From Spartobacteria bacterium (GTDB lineage Bacteria > Verrucomicrobiota > Verrucomicrobiia > Chthoniobacterales > UBA10450), in the NCBI GenBank assembly GCA_003134785.1, contig PLCN01000025.1:62001-126000 (forward strand): DNA of 64,000 nt. Reading direction: 5' to 3'. Positions within the stretch are counted from its first letter, which is position 1; the number at the start of each line of letters is the position of its first letter. Shown piece after piece: positions 1 to 9,000 of this stretch. A model generated the notes under the pieces. The model was not told where the DNA came from. It ran no database searches and was given only the letters and a program-made list of their open reading frames with translations. The translations under genes and the position numbers were made by a program.

Positions 1-139
1 AAACTTCTACCATCCGACTACCGCTGGAGTTGGGGCCGGTCGTCTCTTAGTCCCGCCCGCAGCAAATCCACCTATCATGGCGTTATCGTAGTGTTTACAA
101 CGCTCGTACGTATTTCGCAGCGTAGCGGCGCAGGTGCGC

Positions 140-262
140 TTAGTTCAGTTTGTAGAATTCGACGAGCGCAACGCCCTGAGTGTCGTTCTTGCCGCGCACT
201 ATCGCCTGTAGTTGCCCGGGTTGAGAGTAACGGCGAGGGCGAAACTGTCAGCGAAAACGTCT
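140..262 (-). pseudogene. Decayed C-terminal tail of a secreted/structural protein, copy 1
   Basis: The minus strand reads ALAVTLNPGNY, then a one-base frameshift, then AIVRGKNDTQGVALVEFYKL, an Asn and a TAA stop at 140-142. This matches the generic C-terminal pattern 'PGxYTAIVxGxxxTTGxALVEVYxL' that I know from large exported repeat proteins of Verrucomicrobia and Planctomycetes. No intact reading frame leads into it, so it is a remnant. The stretch 1-139 further left shows nothing I can identify. Confidence 0.55.
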
Positions 263-330
263 AGTTCAGTTGGTTAAACTCGACGAACGCGTCGAACGAT
301 GGTCTAACGCGTGTAGGCAAGCAATCCTTC
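261..330 (-). pseudogene. Decayed C-terminal tail, copy 2
   Basis: Directly upstream of copy 1 on the minus strand a second tail ends FVEFNQLN followed by a TAG stop at 261-263, against VEFYKLN in copy 1. The preceding residues fit the same family only if frame changes are allowed. The two tails in tandem suggest repeated insertion or duplication behind one gene end. The rest of the gap up to 483 holds a short palindrome around 425-450 (AGCGGTTTGTAAACCGC) and no gene. Confidence 0.45.
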
Positions 331-483
331 CCGCGTAGTTGCGTCACTAAGCGTGAGGCACCTCCTCTTCATATCCCGTGCGAGAAAAATCGAAGCCTAA
401 ACGAGGGTGGACGCTTTCAGCATCGACAGCGGTTTGTAAACCGCCGCTCCCTGGATTGGCAGTGCAGGCGGGAACCCGAGTGG

Positions 484-1044
484 CTACACCATGCCCAATT
501 TCATCCGGCCCGCTTCGCTGATCATGTTCTGATTCCACGGTGGATCCCAGACGAGCTGGACGTCGGCTTCGTCTACGCCCTCAATCGTGAGGATTTTGCT
601 TTGTGCGTCGTGCGCGATTGCCGGGCCCATTCCGCATCCGGGCGCGGTGAGTGTCATTTTCACGTCTACTTTCACGCCGCCTTCTGGACGCTTGGTGAGC
701 TGGCAATCGTAAACCAGGCCGAGATCGACGATGTTCACCGGAATCTCGGGGTCGAAGCATTGCCGCAACTGATCCCAGACCGCCTTGTCGTCGACATCGC
801 CCGACGTCGGCGCCGCAGTTTTTTCCGCGGCTCCGTTCGCGGAAGCTGGTTTTTCGAGACCGAGCGCGTCCAAATCTTTTTCGGCGACGCGGGCGAGACC
901 TTGATAGGTCGCGATCGTGTAGCTGCCGCCGAGGGTTTGCGTGATCACGCCCGGCGTGCCGGCTGGGATCGTCGTTTTGTTTCCGCTCGGGATCTGGATT
1001 GCCTCGACGTCCCGGGACAAAGTGAATTCAGTATTTTCGTGCAT
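484..1044 (-). CDS. sufT: SufT-type Fe-S cluster assembly factor (MIP18/DUF59 domain)
   Basis: Accessory factor for iron-sulfur cluster assembly or transfer in the cytoplasm. The C-terminal half is a DUF59/MIP18 domain: DPEIPVNIVDLGLVY at residues 98-112 and the family Cys in TLTAPGCGMG (Cys137). The N-terminal 65 residues are the beta-rich extension typical of SufT (NKTTIPAGTPGVITQTLGG). I chose the ATG giving MHENTEF; an in-frame TTG five codons earlier is less likely. The gene lies downstream of an IscU-like scaffold and a rhodanese on the same strand, separated from them by an R3 palindrome, which supports an Fe-S role. The call is firm at family level; the client proteins are unknown. 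Confidence 0.85.
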   Translation of the reverse strand: MHENTEFTLSRDVEAIQIPSGNKTTIPAGTPGVITQTLGGSYTIATYQGLARVAEKDLDALGLEKPASANGAAEKTAAPTSGDVDDKAVWDQLRQCFDPEIPVNIVDLGLVYDCQLTKRPEGGVKVDVKMTLTAPGCGMGPAIAHDAQSKILTIEGVDEADVQLVWDPPWNQNMISEAGRMKLGMV

Positions 1045-1099
1045 GGTGCGTGTTTCCAATGTCGGTGATTTCGGAGACCGGTCAAAGCACCAAGTGGCG

Positions 1100-1197
1100 C
1101 CCTGTAGCCGATTCGCTGTGCGAAGCGTGGGTGTCGCGTGGCTTCCCTAACCTCTAAGCGTGTTCCCACGCTTCGCATAGCGAAGCGGCTACAGGGC
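1100..1197. repeat. R3 palindromic repeat
   Basis: The arms CCTGTAGCCGATTCGCTGTG and CGCATAGCGAAGCGGCTACA form an imperfect inverted repeat of about 98 bp between sufT and the IscU-like gene. Related copies lie at 5928-6060 and 34864-34958. Confidence 0.8.
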
Positions 1198-1202
1198 GCG
1201 CC

Positions 1203-1712
1203 TTAACCCGGTTGGTCCAGAACGATTCTGACTTTGCGTTCGGAATTCTGACCTGCGTTGAGTTGACTGAGCAGTGTCGGCGCATTCGGAGCGCTTGGCG
1301 CCCTTGGTTCTGGTTTCAAGGGCGCTTCTTCTCCCGACAATGCCGAGCGCAACGCTCCTTCGACCAACTGTGCGCAATGAATTTTCACCGGCGGCAATGC
1401 GCCCAACGGCGCCGCCAGTTCTTCGCCCGACATCGATTTCGCTTCCGCGATCGTCTTGCCGGCGAGCATTTCCGTCGCCACGCTCGCCACCGCGATCGCG
1501 GTCTGGCAGCCGAAAGTTTGAAAGGTCGCGCGATCAATGACTTTGCGTCCGCCTTCCTCCTTAAATTTCACCCACATCCGCAGCATGTCGCCGCAATCCG
1601 CGCTGCCAACCGTGCCGATGGCGTCGGCATCTTTCATCTCGCCGAGATTGCGCGGATTCTTCACCGCTTCCTCGATCCGGCTTTGCAAATCGTCGTTTAT
1701 TGGATCGCTCAT
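1203..1712 (-). CDS. IscU/NifU-N-like iron-sulfur cluster scaffold
   Basis: Scaffold on which [2Fe-2S] clusters are built. The three ligand cysteines of the family are present: Cys40 in GSADCGD with Asp42, Cys69 in TFGCQTAIA, and Cys113 in KIHCAQL preceded by His112. A non-conserved tail after residue 120 is rich in Pro, Ala and Ser. The ATG at 1712 (MSDPINDD) overlaps the stop of the upstream rhodanese gene as ATGA, so translation is probably coupled. The open frame continues upstream only because it shadows the rhodanese gene. No cysteine desulfurase is visible nearby. The fold assignment is confident; whether it is the main scaffold or a specialised one cannot be read from the sequence. 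Confidence 0.88.
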   Translation of the reverse strand: MSDPINDDLQSRIEEAVKNPRNLGEMKDADAIGTVGSADCGDMLRMWVKFKEEGGRKVIDRATFQTFGCQTAIAVASVATEMLAGKTIAEAKSMSGEELAAPLGALPPVKIHCAQLVEGALRSALSGEEAPLKPEPRAPSAPNAPTLLSQLNAGQNSERKVRIVLDQPG

Positions 1713-2257
1713 TCGAGGTGATATCGCGGTAACTTGGAATCGACCTCCGCGCTCCACGCATCGATTCCGCCGCGCAAGCTTTTTACGTTTTCGAAACCGT
1801 GGCCTTGGAAAAATGCCGCGGCGTCCATGCTTCTCGCGCCTTTGTGATCGCAAATGACAAAAAGATCCGTCTTCAATTCGGTGGCCAAAATCTCCTGCAT
1901 CAACTCTTGCGTGAATAAATGCGAGTCGGCCAACTTGACCGCCTCCCATTCCTCGCGCGTGCGCACATCGAGAAGATAAACCTTCTCGCCGCTCGCGATT
2001 CGATCCGACAGCTCGCGCGGCTCAATCTGCATTGCCGTATCCGCTTCATGGCTGGCGATGATGTGTTCGACCACCTCATCCACGTTCAGATTTTCATTGC
2101 GAGCGCAGACTCCGGCGAGCGTTTCATCCGGGCTAAACCCGCAACTGCTGCAACCACCGATGTGATACTTGCGGAAGAGCGCGCGTTGCGCCCCGGGAAA
2201 CTGCACGAGCAATTCCCGCATCGTGATGCTGGGATCGATGGCGGCGGTTGTCTGCAT
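1709..2257 (-). CDS. DUF542/ScdA-N-like plus rhodanese domain protein
   Basis: Probable sulfur-transfer or redox protein feeding the Fe-S scaffold encoded directly downstream. Residues 7-70 resemble the DUF542/DUF1858 helical domain with a CSSC pair (Cys36, Cys39). Residues 75-178 are a rhodanese domain (LLDVRTREEW, then active-site loop CDHKGARS with catalytic Cys136). The start MQTTAA at 2257 is preferred: the frame extends further only through an R2 repeat, whose translation (AVIDRRYRR) is recognisable repeat sequence. The stop overlaps the IscU-like start by 4 bp. The link between sulfur transfer and the scaffold is an inference from this coupling. Confidence 0.82.
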   Translation of the reverse strand: MQTTAAIDPSITMRELLVQFPGAQRALFRKYHIGGCSSCGFSPDETLAGVCARNENLNVDEVVEHIIASHEADTAMQIEPRELSDRIASGEKVYLLDVRTREEWEAVKLADSHLFTQELMQEILATELKTDLFVICDHKGARSMDAAAFFQGHGFENVKSLRGGIDAWSAEVDSKLPRYHLE

Positions 2258-2309
2258 GACGCGAGAAAGGTAGGTGCCGCGAATGGGATTCGCAAGGATA
2301 TGACTTCTT

Positions 2310-2381
2310 CTGTAGCGGCGGTCTATGACCGCCGAACGCGTCACGGCCAATCGTTTCGGCGGTCATAGACCGCCGCTACAG
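2310..2381. repeat. R2 palindromic repeat
   Basis: CTGTAGCGGCGGTCTATGAC and its reverse complement flank a short loop, a near-perfect hairpin of about 72 bp between pdhC and the rhodanese gene. It could act as a transcription boundary, but there is no T-tract. Confidence 0.85.
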
Positions 2382-2385
2382 CCCT

Positions 2386-3657
2386 TTACAGTTTCGTCGG
2401 TTCGGCGAGCAATTCCACGATGCGCTTGAGCAAACGCCCCGCGCCGCCGCCATCGAGGCTGCGATGATCGAAGCTCAGCGTGACCTGCGCTTCCGTGCGC
2501 GGAACGAATTCGCCTTTGCCTTCGTCCCACGACGGCACTTTCTTTCCCATGCCCAGCCCCAGGAGCAACGTCTGATCGGGCAACGGAATCGGCGTGCCCC
2601 ATTCCAGGCCGAACGTGCCGAAGTTCGAAATGGAAGCAATTCCACCGGAAGTCATATCGCCAGTGAGCCGGCGGCGTCGCGCCAAATCGACCAGCTCCGT
2701 ATAACGACTCGTTAAGTCGGCGAGTGAAGTTTTGTCGGCGTTCCGAATCACGGGAACCATGATGCCGTCCTGCGCTTCCACCGCGACGCCGATGTCGATC
2801 GATTCGGAGCGAATCGCCCGTCCGCCAATCAGACGGGCGGCGGCATTTGGTTGCTCCGCGAGCGCGAGTGCGAGGGCGCGCAGCGCGTAGAGCGCGGGTC
2901 CCGGCTTTGGATCACGCTTGGCGCGGTCCTGCAACAGGGGATCGAGACAAACGGAAAGGCCAACGGTGGCGAGTGGTCGCGTCCAACTGCGCCGCATCGC
3001 GTCAGCCACACCGGTCCGAATCGCGCTCGGTTTTTCGGCGGGCTGTCCTTCGATTCCGCCGAGGAAATTCTCGAGATCTTTGATAGTGACCCGACCCGCG
3101 TTACCGCTGCCCGCGATCCCCGCCAGATCCGCCTGGGTCAATTGCAGCTCGGCCATGCGCGCACGAATTCGCGGCGAAAGATAGCCCGCGCCCTTTGTGC
3201 CGGCCGGAACGGGCAGCACGCCGGCTTTATCGACCTGGAAATGCGAACCGGCTGCGACGGGCGGCAGGCCTGCTTCGTCGATTTGGAAGTGCGAGCCGCT
3301 TCCGTCTTGCGTCCGCACAGCTTTCGCCGCTTCCTCTTCGCGACCGGGCACCTCCTTTGCCACGTCGCCTTTCGGCGGCTGCGGCGCGCGCTTTTGGAAA
3401 CGTGCGGCATCGGCTTCGCTCGCCTCGACATAACCGAGCACCGCACCGACTGCATAAGTTCCTTTCACTTCCGCATCGATTTTCGTGATCTCACCCGCGC
3501 ACGGCGTTGTCACACCCATGACCGCCTTATCGGTCTCGACCTCGATGATCTCCTGGTCCGCGGAAACTTTGTCGCCCGGTTTGACCTTGATCGCGACGAT
3601 TGTGGCCTCGGCCATCGATTCGCCGAGCTGCGGCATGGTGATTGGAATTTTCGGCAT
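2386..3657 (-). CDS. pdhC: Pyruvate dehydrogenase E2, dihydrolipoamide acetyltransferase
   Basis: Transfers the acetyl group from E1 to CoA through a swinging lipoyl arm. Residues 1-78 are a lipoyl domain with the lipoylated Lys44 in VETDKAV. Residues 157-199 are the E1/E3-binding domain (YLSPRIRARMAE). The catalytic domain from about 215 carries the active-site motif SFDHRSLDGG (His398, Asp402). The linker (121-152) contains a near-duplicate: GSHFQIDEAGLPPVAA is followed by GSHFQVDKAGVLPVPA. The gene starts 2 nt after the E1 beta stop and is the last of a three-gene operon. No E3 gene is present in the window. A branched-chain 2-oxoacid complex is a weaker alternative. Confidence 0.9.
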   Translation of the reverse strand: MPKIPITMPQLGESMAEATIVAIKVKPGDKVSADQEIIEVETDKAVMGVTTPCAGEITKIDAEVKGTYAVGAVLGYVEASEADAARFQKRAPQPPKGDVAKEVPGREEEAAKAVRTQDGSGSHFQIDEAGLPPVAAGSHFQVDKAGVLPVPAGTKGAGYLSPRIRARMAELQLTQADLAGIAGSGNAGRVTIKDLENFLGGIEGQPAEKPSAIRTGVADAMRRSWTRPLATVGLSVCLDPLLQDRAKRDPKPGPALYALRALALALAEQPNAAARLIGGRAIRSESIDIGVAVEAQDGIMVPVIRNADKTSLADLTSRYTELVDLARRRRLTGDMTSGGIASISNFGTFGLEWGTPIPLPDQTLLLGLGMGKKVPSWDEGKGEFVPRTEAQVTLSFDHRSLDGGGAGRLLKRIVELLAEPTKL

Positions 3658-3659
3658 AA

Positions 3660-4628
3660 TTATTCGGCGAGAACCTGGCGCACCTTGGCCGCGATCGTCT
3701 TAGCGTTGGGCCGATGCTCGCTCCAAAGATTCGGGTGATAAGGGATCGGGGTGTCCTTCGCGTTGATGCGCGCGGGCGCGGCATCGAGCAGATGGAATCC
3801 TTCGGTCGCGACGCGCGCGATTACTTCCGCCGTCACGCCGCCCCACGGAAACGCTTCGCCGACGCAAAGCAATCGTCCGGTGCGCGCGACCGACGCGAGC
3901 ACGGTGTCCGTATCGAGCGGCTTGACCGATCGCAGATCGACCACTTCGATCTCGATGCCGTCGGCACTGAATTGCTGCGCAACGGCGAGCGCTTCATGGA
4001 CCATCGCGCTATTGGTCACGATGCTGAGATCGCGGCCCGGCCTAACGACCCGTGCTTTCCCGATTGGTAATTTCTCCGTCGGGAGCGCGTCGGCCTTGAG
4101 ATGGTAATAGAGATACTTGTGTTCGCAGTAGATGACCGGGTCGTCGATCGCGACCGCGTCGATCAACATCGTATAGGCATCTTCGACCGTCGCGGGCGTG
4201 AGAACGACCAGCCCGGGATAATGCGAGTAGAGCCCTTCCATGCTCTGGCTGTGGAAGGGGCCGCTGCCTTTCGTTCCGCCTGACGGCAGGCGCACGGTGA
4301 TCGGGCAGGGGACCTGGGTGCGCCAATACTGAGTGCCGGCGTTGTTGAGAATCTGGTTGAGCGCGATGCTGGAGAAATCCGCGAACTGCATCTCCACGAT
4401 TGGCCGCATTCCTTCCATCGCCGCGCCGATGGCAGTGCCGACCATGGCATCTTCGCTAATCGGCGTGTTCAAGACGCGCCCGGGAAATTGTTCCGCCAGG
4501 CCTTTCGTGGCCTTGAAGGCGCCGCCGAATTTTCCGGCGATGTCCTGACCATAGAGGAAGACGCGTTTATCTTCGCGGAGAAGATAAGTCTGCGCCTCGC
4601 GGATCGCTTCGAGGTAGGTGACGCTCAC
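3660..4628 (-). CDS. pdhB: Pyruvate dehydrogenase E1 component, beta subunit
   Basis: Beta half of the heterotetrameric E1 decarboxylase. Transketolase-type pyrimidine-binding features are clear (SEDAMVGTAIGAAMEGMRPI, then MQFADF), and the C-terminal domain carries FPWGGVTAEVIA. I place the start at the GTG giving VSVTYLEAIREAQ, which overlaps the E1 alpha stop as GTGA; upstream in-frame codons lie inside E1 alpha. This gives 322 residues, the usual length. It sits between pdhA and pdhC with coupled or 2-nt junctions. Confidence 0.92.
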   Translation of the reverse strand: MSVTYLEAIREAQTYLLREDKRVFLYGQDIAGKFGGAFKATKGLAEQFPGRVLNTPISEDAMVGTAIGAAMEGMRPIVEMQFADFSSIALNQILNNAGTQYWRTQVPCPITVRLPSGGTKGSGPFHSQSMEGLYSHYPGLVVLTPATVEDAYTMLIDAVAIDDPVIYCEHKYLYYHLKADALPTEKLPIGKARVVRPGRDLSIVTNSAMVHEALAVAQQFSADGIEIEVVDLRSVKPLDTDTVLASVARTGRLLCVGEAFPWGGVTAEVIARVATEGFHLLDAAPARINAKDTPIPYHPNLWSEHRPNAKTIAAKVRQVLAE

Positions 4629-5650
4629 GGAATTTGGTCGACGAGTTCGCGCGTTGAGACCGCGCACCAATCTTCTTCGCTGCCGACTGGCGCGTCTTCC
4701 TGCTGCGCAGTCGACACAGCCTCGTCGACTTCAGCCGCGAGTTCGGTCCGCATTTGCTGCAAGCCTTCGCGATCCAGAAGTTCCTGTTCGAGAATCAACT
4801 GCTCGGCGCGTTGTAATGAATCTTGGGCGAACGGCTCGCGCCGAATGTCATCGGTCACGTAGCTCGCGTCGTCATGCTCACCGTGACCGGCGAGACGCAG
4901 AGTCGATGCCACGACGAGCTGCGGTGGACGACCAGCGCGTGCGCGCTTGATTGCGGCGCCGATGACTTCGAGGCACTGCGTCAGGTCGGTGCCATCAACC
5001 GAGCTGCCTTCGTACCCGTACCCTTTCGCCCGATCGACCAGATCCGCACAGGCGAACTGGCGGTCGTTAGGCGTGGAGTAGGCGTAATGATTGTTGGTCG
5101 CGACGATAACCAGCGGCACATGCTCGACCGCGGCGATGTTCATTCCTTCGTGCGTCGCGCCAGTCTGCATGCCGCCTTCGCCAATGGTCGTTAGGCCAAC
5201 AAAACCTTTTTCGCCCTTCATTCGCTTCGCGAGCAATTTGCCGACCACGACCGGAATCATCGCGCCGAGATGGCTGATCATCGCGAGCTGCCCCGCCTTC
5301 GGACAACCGCGATGAATATTCCCGTCGCGCCCGCGCATTGGACCCGAGCGCGAGCCAAGATAAGTGCGCGCCACATCGAGCAGCGGTTCACCAAAAGCGG
5401 AACGGCCGGCCTGATCGCGAATGAGCGGTGCGAAGACATCACCCTTCTGCAAAAAAATTCCGCAGGATACGCTCACCGCTTCCTGGCCTTTGCCGATGTA
5501 AACGCCGCCGGTGATGAGACCGCCGCGGTACAGACTCGCGAGCTTGTCCTCGAAAATCCGCGTCTGGAGCATGATGCGGAACGCCTCGAGATATTTCTCG
5601 TGCGGCGCTTTTTTCGAAGCGGAAGCGCCGCGTTCGGCGGTTTGGAGCAT
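4625..5650 (-). CDS. pdhA: Pyruvate dehydrogenase E1 component, alpha subunit
   Basis: Thiamine-diphosphate-dependent decarboxylase subunit. The ThDP-binding motif is visible as GEGGMQTGATHEGMNIA (157-173) and ends at NN (186-187). The first position is GEG rather than the usual GDG, a substitution at the metal-binding Asp. MRGRDGNIHRG (105-115) matches the phosphorylation-loop region of the family (usually RGKGGSMHM). First gene of the operon: its stop overlaps the pdhB GTG start. No promoter could be singled out in the repeat-filled region upstream. Confidence 0.92.
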   Translation of the reverse strand: MLQTAERGASASKKAPHEKYLEAFRIMLQTRIFEDKLASLYRGGLITGGVYIGKGQEAVSVSCGIFLQKGDVFAPLIRDQAGRSAFGEPLLDVARTYLGSRSGPMRGRDGNIHRGCPKAGQLAMISHLGAMIPVVVGKLLAKRMKGEKGFVGLTTIGEGGMQTGATHEGMNIAAVEHVPLVIVATNNHYAYSTPNDRQFACADLVDRAKGYGYEGSSVDGTDLTQCLEVIGAAIKRARAGRPPQLVVASTLRLAGHGEHDDASYVTDDIRREPFAQDSLQRAEQLILEQELLDREGLQQMRTELAAEVDEAVSTAQQEDAPVGSEEDWCAVSTRELVDQIP

Positions 5651-5726
5651 CCCACGATTTAGCCATTGAGCCGAAAGCGGCGCAAAGTGTTTTTTGGCAA
5701 ACTGCGCTTGGAAATAAAAAAGCGTG

Positions 5727-5895
5727 TGTCATCCCGAGCCGCGCAGACGGCGAAGGACCTCACAGTCGCAGAGAGGTCCACGCGCAAACGCTTCGCGATC
5801 CACGAAGCAGAAACCATCGAACATCCACCCTCTTAGACTGCGTGATCTTCGACCTATTGCGAGGTCCCTCGCCGTCTGCGCGGCTCGGGATGACA
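5727..5895. repeat. R1 palindromic repeat, copy A
   Basis: About 169 bp. Outer arms TGTCATCCCGAGCCGCGCAG and CTGCGCGGCTCGGGATGACA are inverted repeats, each continued inward by GACGGCGAAGGACCTC or its partner. Together with the adjoining R3 copy it fills the 410-bp gap between pdhA and smc. Other R1 copies: 13137, 14568 and 18620. Confidence 0.9.
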
Positions 5896-5927
5896 GCTAA
5901 TTCGCTCCAGGTCGAATTTGTCGTGTT

Positions 5928-6060
5928 CCCTGTAGCCGCTTCGCTATGCGAAGCGCGGGGGAACGCACTGACGCAGATTTAAGCAAAAGCCACCACCGGC
6001 GCTTCGGACGCGCCGCCGCCGAAGCGCTTTGGCGCGCAGGAGGCAGCGGAGCGGCTACAG
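5928..6060. repeat. R3 palindromic repeat, long variant
   Basis: Begins CCCTGTAGCCGCTTCGCTAT and ends GCGGAGCGGCTACAG immediately before the smc stop codon. The inner part is longer and less symmetrical than the other R3 copies. Confidence 0.75.
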
Positions 6061-9000
6061 CTACCGGCTGAACGCCATGCTCTCTTCTTGCTCCGTGCCT
6101 TCGAGCGGGAAATGCCGCTGCGTTACGGCTTGCTGCGCGCGCGGCTTTTTCAGCTCTCCGTCGCTCCCGCGTTCTTCGGCCAATTTCATCCCGACCAGCT
6201 TGCTCACGCCGCGCTCTTCCATCGTCACGCCGTACAAAATGTCCGCTTTCGCAATCGTGCGCTTGTTGTGGGTGATGATAATGAACTGGCTCTGCGAAAC
6301 AAATCGGTCCAGCACGCGGATGAACCGGTTGATGTTGCTCTCGTCCAGCGCAGCATCCATTTCATCGAGGATGCAGAACGGGCTCGGTCGCACCATGTAG
6401 ATCGCGAAAAGCAACGCGACCGCCGTCATCGTCCGTTCGCCACCGGACAAGAGGGAGACGCTCTGCAACTGTTTCCCAGGCGGCCTCGCGGTGATGTCGA
6501 TTCCGCAGTTAAGCGGATCGTTCTCGTCGACCAGTGAAAGATCGGCGCGTCCGCCATCGAAGAGTTCTCCAAACATCTCGCGAAAGTTGATCCGCACCTG
6601 CGCGAAAGTTTCAATGAAAAGTTTTTGCGTCGTGCTGTTGATTCGGGTGATGACGTCGAGTACTTCGCGCCTCGCCGCGATCAAATCGCTGTTTTGCGTT
6701 TCCAGAAAACGGAAGCGCTCTTCCAGCTCATCGTACTCGTGCACGGCTTCGAGATTCACCGGACCCATGTTGTCGAGTTGCCGCGTCAGGTCCACGATGA
6801 TTTGCTCCAGGTTGTCGCCGCTTGCCGCGACCTGCGCCGCAGATTCCAAATCTTCCGCTGCTGGAGTCCCGTCCGTTCCGCCGCCATCACCCATCGGTTC
6901 CGGTTTCGCGCGCCGCTTGGCCACGACGCTCAATGTTTTTTGGAAGGCAAAGGTATCGGTAGTGAAGTCGCGCAGATCGATCTGGTAACGGCGCATCACA
7001 TGCTCCGCCAGGTTTTCGATGCGCAATTGCAGCTGCGTTTGGCGAACCTCTTGTTTGCCCCGGAGATCACGCAGATCGTTCAGTGAATCGCGCAAGGTGC
7101 GGACCTGCGAACCCTGTTCATTCACTGTGGCCAGCCGCGTCCCTCGGTCTGCCGCGAGTGCAGAAACGGTTTCGCCCGCTACTTCCAACTGCGATGTTTG
7201 ACCCAGAATTGTCCCTTCCGCTTCCTCGGACTCCTTCGCCTGCGTCGCCAGCCGGTTCTGATAAGTTGCGATATCGCTGCGTCGCGCCGCGACGAGATCG
7301 GCGAGCTCGGCTTCGCGCGCAGCCATAGGCTGACGATGATTGATCAGGCTTTCGTGGCGCTGCCGTTCCGTCGCCACCGCGAGCCGCAACTCATTCAATT
7401 TCTCAGACGCATCTTCTTCCTGCGATCGAGCATTCTCTCGTGCGTGCTCGGCCGCACTCTTTCGTTCCAGTTCTTCCTCGAATGTTTTGCGTTGCGAGTT
7501 CAGTTCCGTTTCCAGTTGGGCGACTCTTTCGTCCGCATTTCGGACCTGCTGCTCCAACGTGCTCTTCTCGGTCTGCGAGTTCGCCAGCTTTTGCTCCGCG
7601 TCCTCGACGGCCCGTTCCGCGGAGAGGATCTGAACGCTCGCCTGGGAATGATTTTGCTGCGCGGTCTCGTGACTCCGGCGAGCCTCTTCCACCGCACCGA
7701 TCGCGGCTTCGACCTGTTCTTGAGCCTGATCCCGCGCGTCGATCAAGGCCTGACGTTCGCTTTCGAGCGAATCGCACTCCTGAGTGAGGCGGGTTAAAAT
7801 CGCTTTGCGTCCGAGGAGCGAGTCGGTCGCCGCGGTTGTGCTTCCGCCGAAGATGATTCCATCAGCGGAAATAAACTCGCCGGCAAGAGTGGCATATTGA
7901 AAATGACCGGCGCGTTTCTTCAGTTCGAGGGCCGTCGCCAGATCGGAGACAATCACGACATCGCGCAAGAGTCTCCGAACGATTGGCGCCAATGTCTCTG
8001 GCGTCTCCACCTTGTCGATCGCCCATGCCACCGCGCCTTCCGGCAGATTTGCCGGCGAAGCGCTGCGGAGATCGGCCGGCCACTCAGGAATCGCAAGCGC
8101 TGCTTGACCCGATTTGTTTTCCGTCAGCGTTTGGAAAATTTCCGCGGCCAGCGCGGTGTTGTTCAAGACAACGGCGTGCATGGCCCGGCCGAACGCAGCT
8201 TCGAGCGCGGGAATGAACTCGCGCTCGACATTCAAACTTGCCACGAGCGCTCCCGAGATCGCCGGCTTGATCCGGTCGGGATCGTTCAATCCTTTGAGGA
8301 CCGCTTGTGAACCTTTCTCGAGTCCTTCGCCTTCTTCGGTCATTTGGCGCAACACTTCGAGCCGCGCCTGTTTTTCGGCGAGCACGCGATCGATCCGCGC
8401 AATTTCTTTCTCCGCGTGAGCGAGACTCGACTGTTGCTGTTGTTGTTGCTCTTCCGACAGACGCAAACTTTGTTTCAACTTCTCTGCAGTTTGCTGCTCG
8501 CTTTCCATCGCCGCTTGCGCCCGGGCGAGATCGGTTCGCGCTTCTTCCACGTGAAGCGTCTCTTGACTCAAGGTGCGGTTCAGCTCCGAGATTCGCGCGG
8601 CCGTCGCATCGCGCCTCGCGGTAACACCGGTCAAATCGTTTTGAAGTGACGTGATTCTGCCTTCGAATTTTGAAAGCGAGAGATGAAGGGACTGCAGTTC
8701 GTCTTCCTTTTCCACGCGCTCGGTTCGCGCCCCGCGCAAAGTTTCCGTCAACTGCTCGACTTCGTTTTCTTTCGTCTCGAGAAGCTGGTTGGTCTTTGCG
8801 ATGAGCGCATCGGCTTCCTGAATCTGCGTCTCCTGCTCGCTCCGTTTTGTTTCGGCGGCGCGGATGTCGCTTTCATAACGCTCGATCAATTCGCCCAATT
8901 CCTGCGCTCGTTGCCGGTTGAAATCGATCCGGTTGCGCAGCGACGCCATTTCGCTTTGCAGCCGCTGCACCTCGGCGCGTGCGTCGCCGATCTTGCCGTC

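Noticed and set aside
2851-3738. Open frame of 295 codons on the plus strand
   Set aside because: Antisense to pdhC and the end of pdhB; Arg/His-rich translation without family features.
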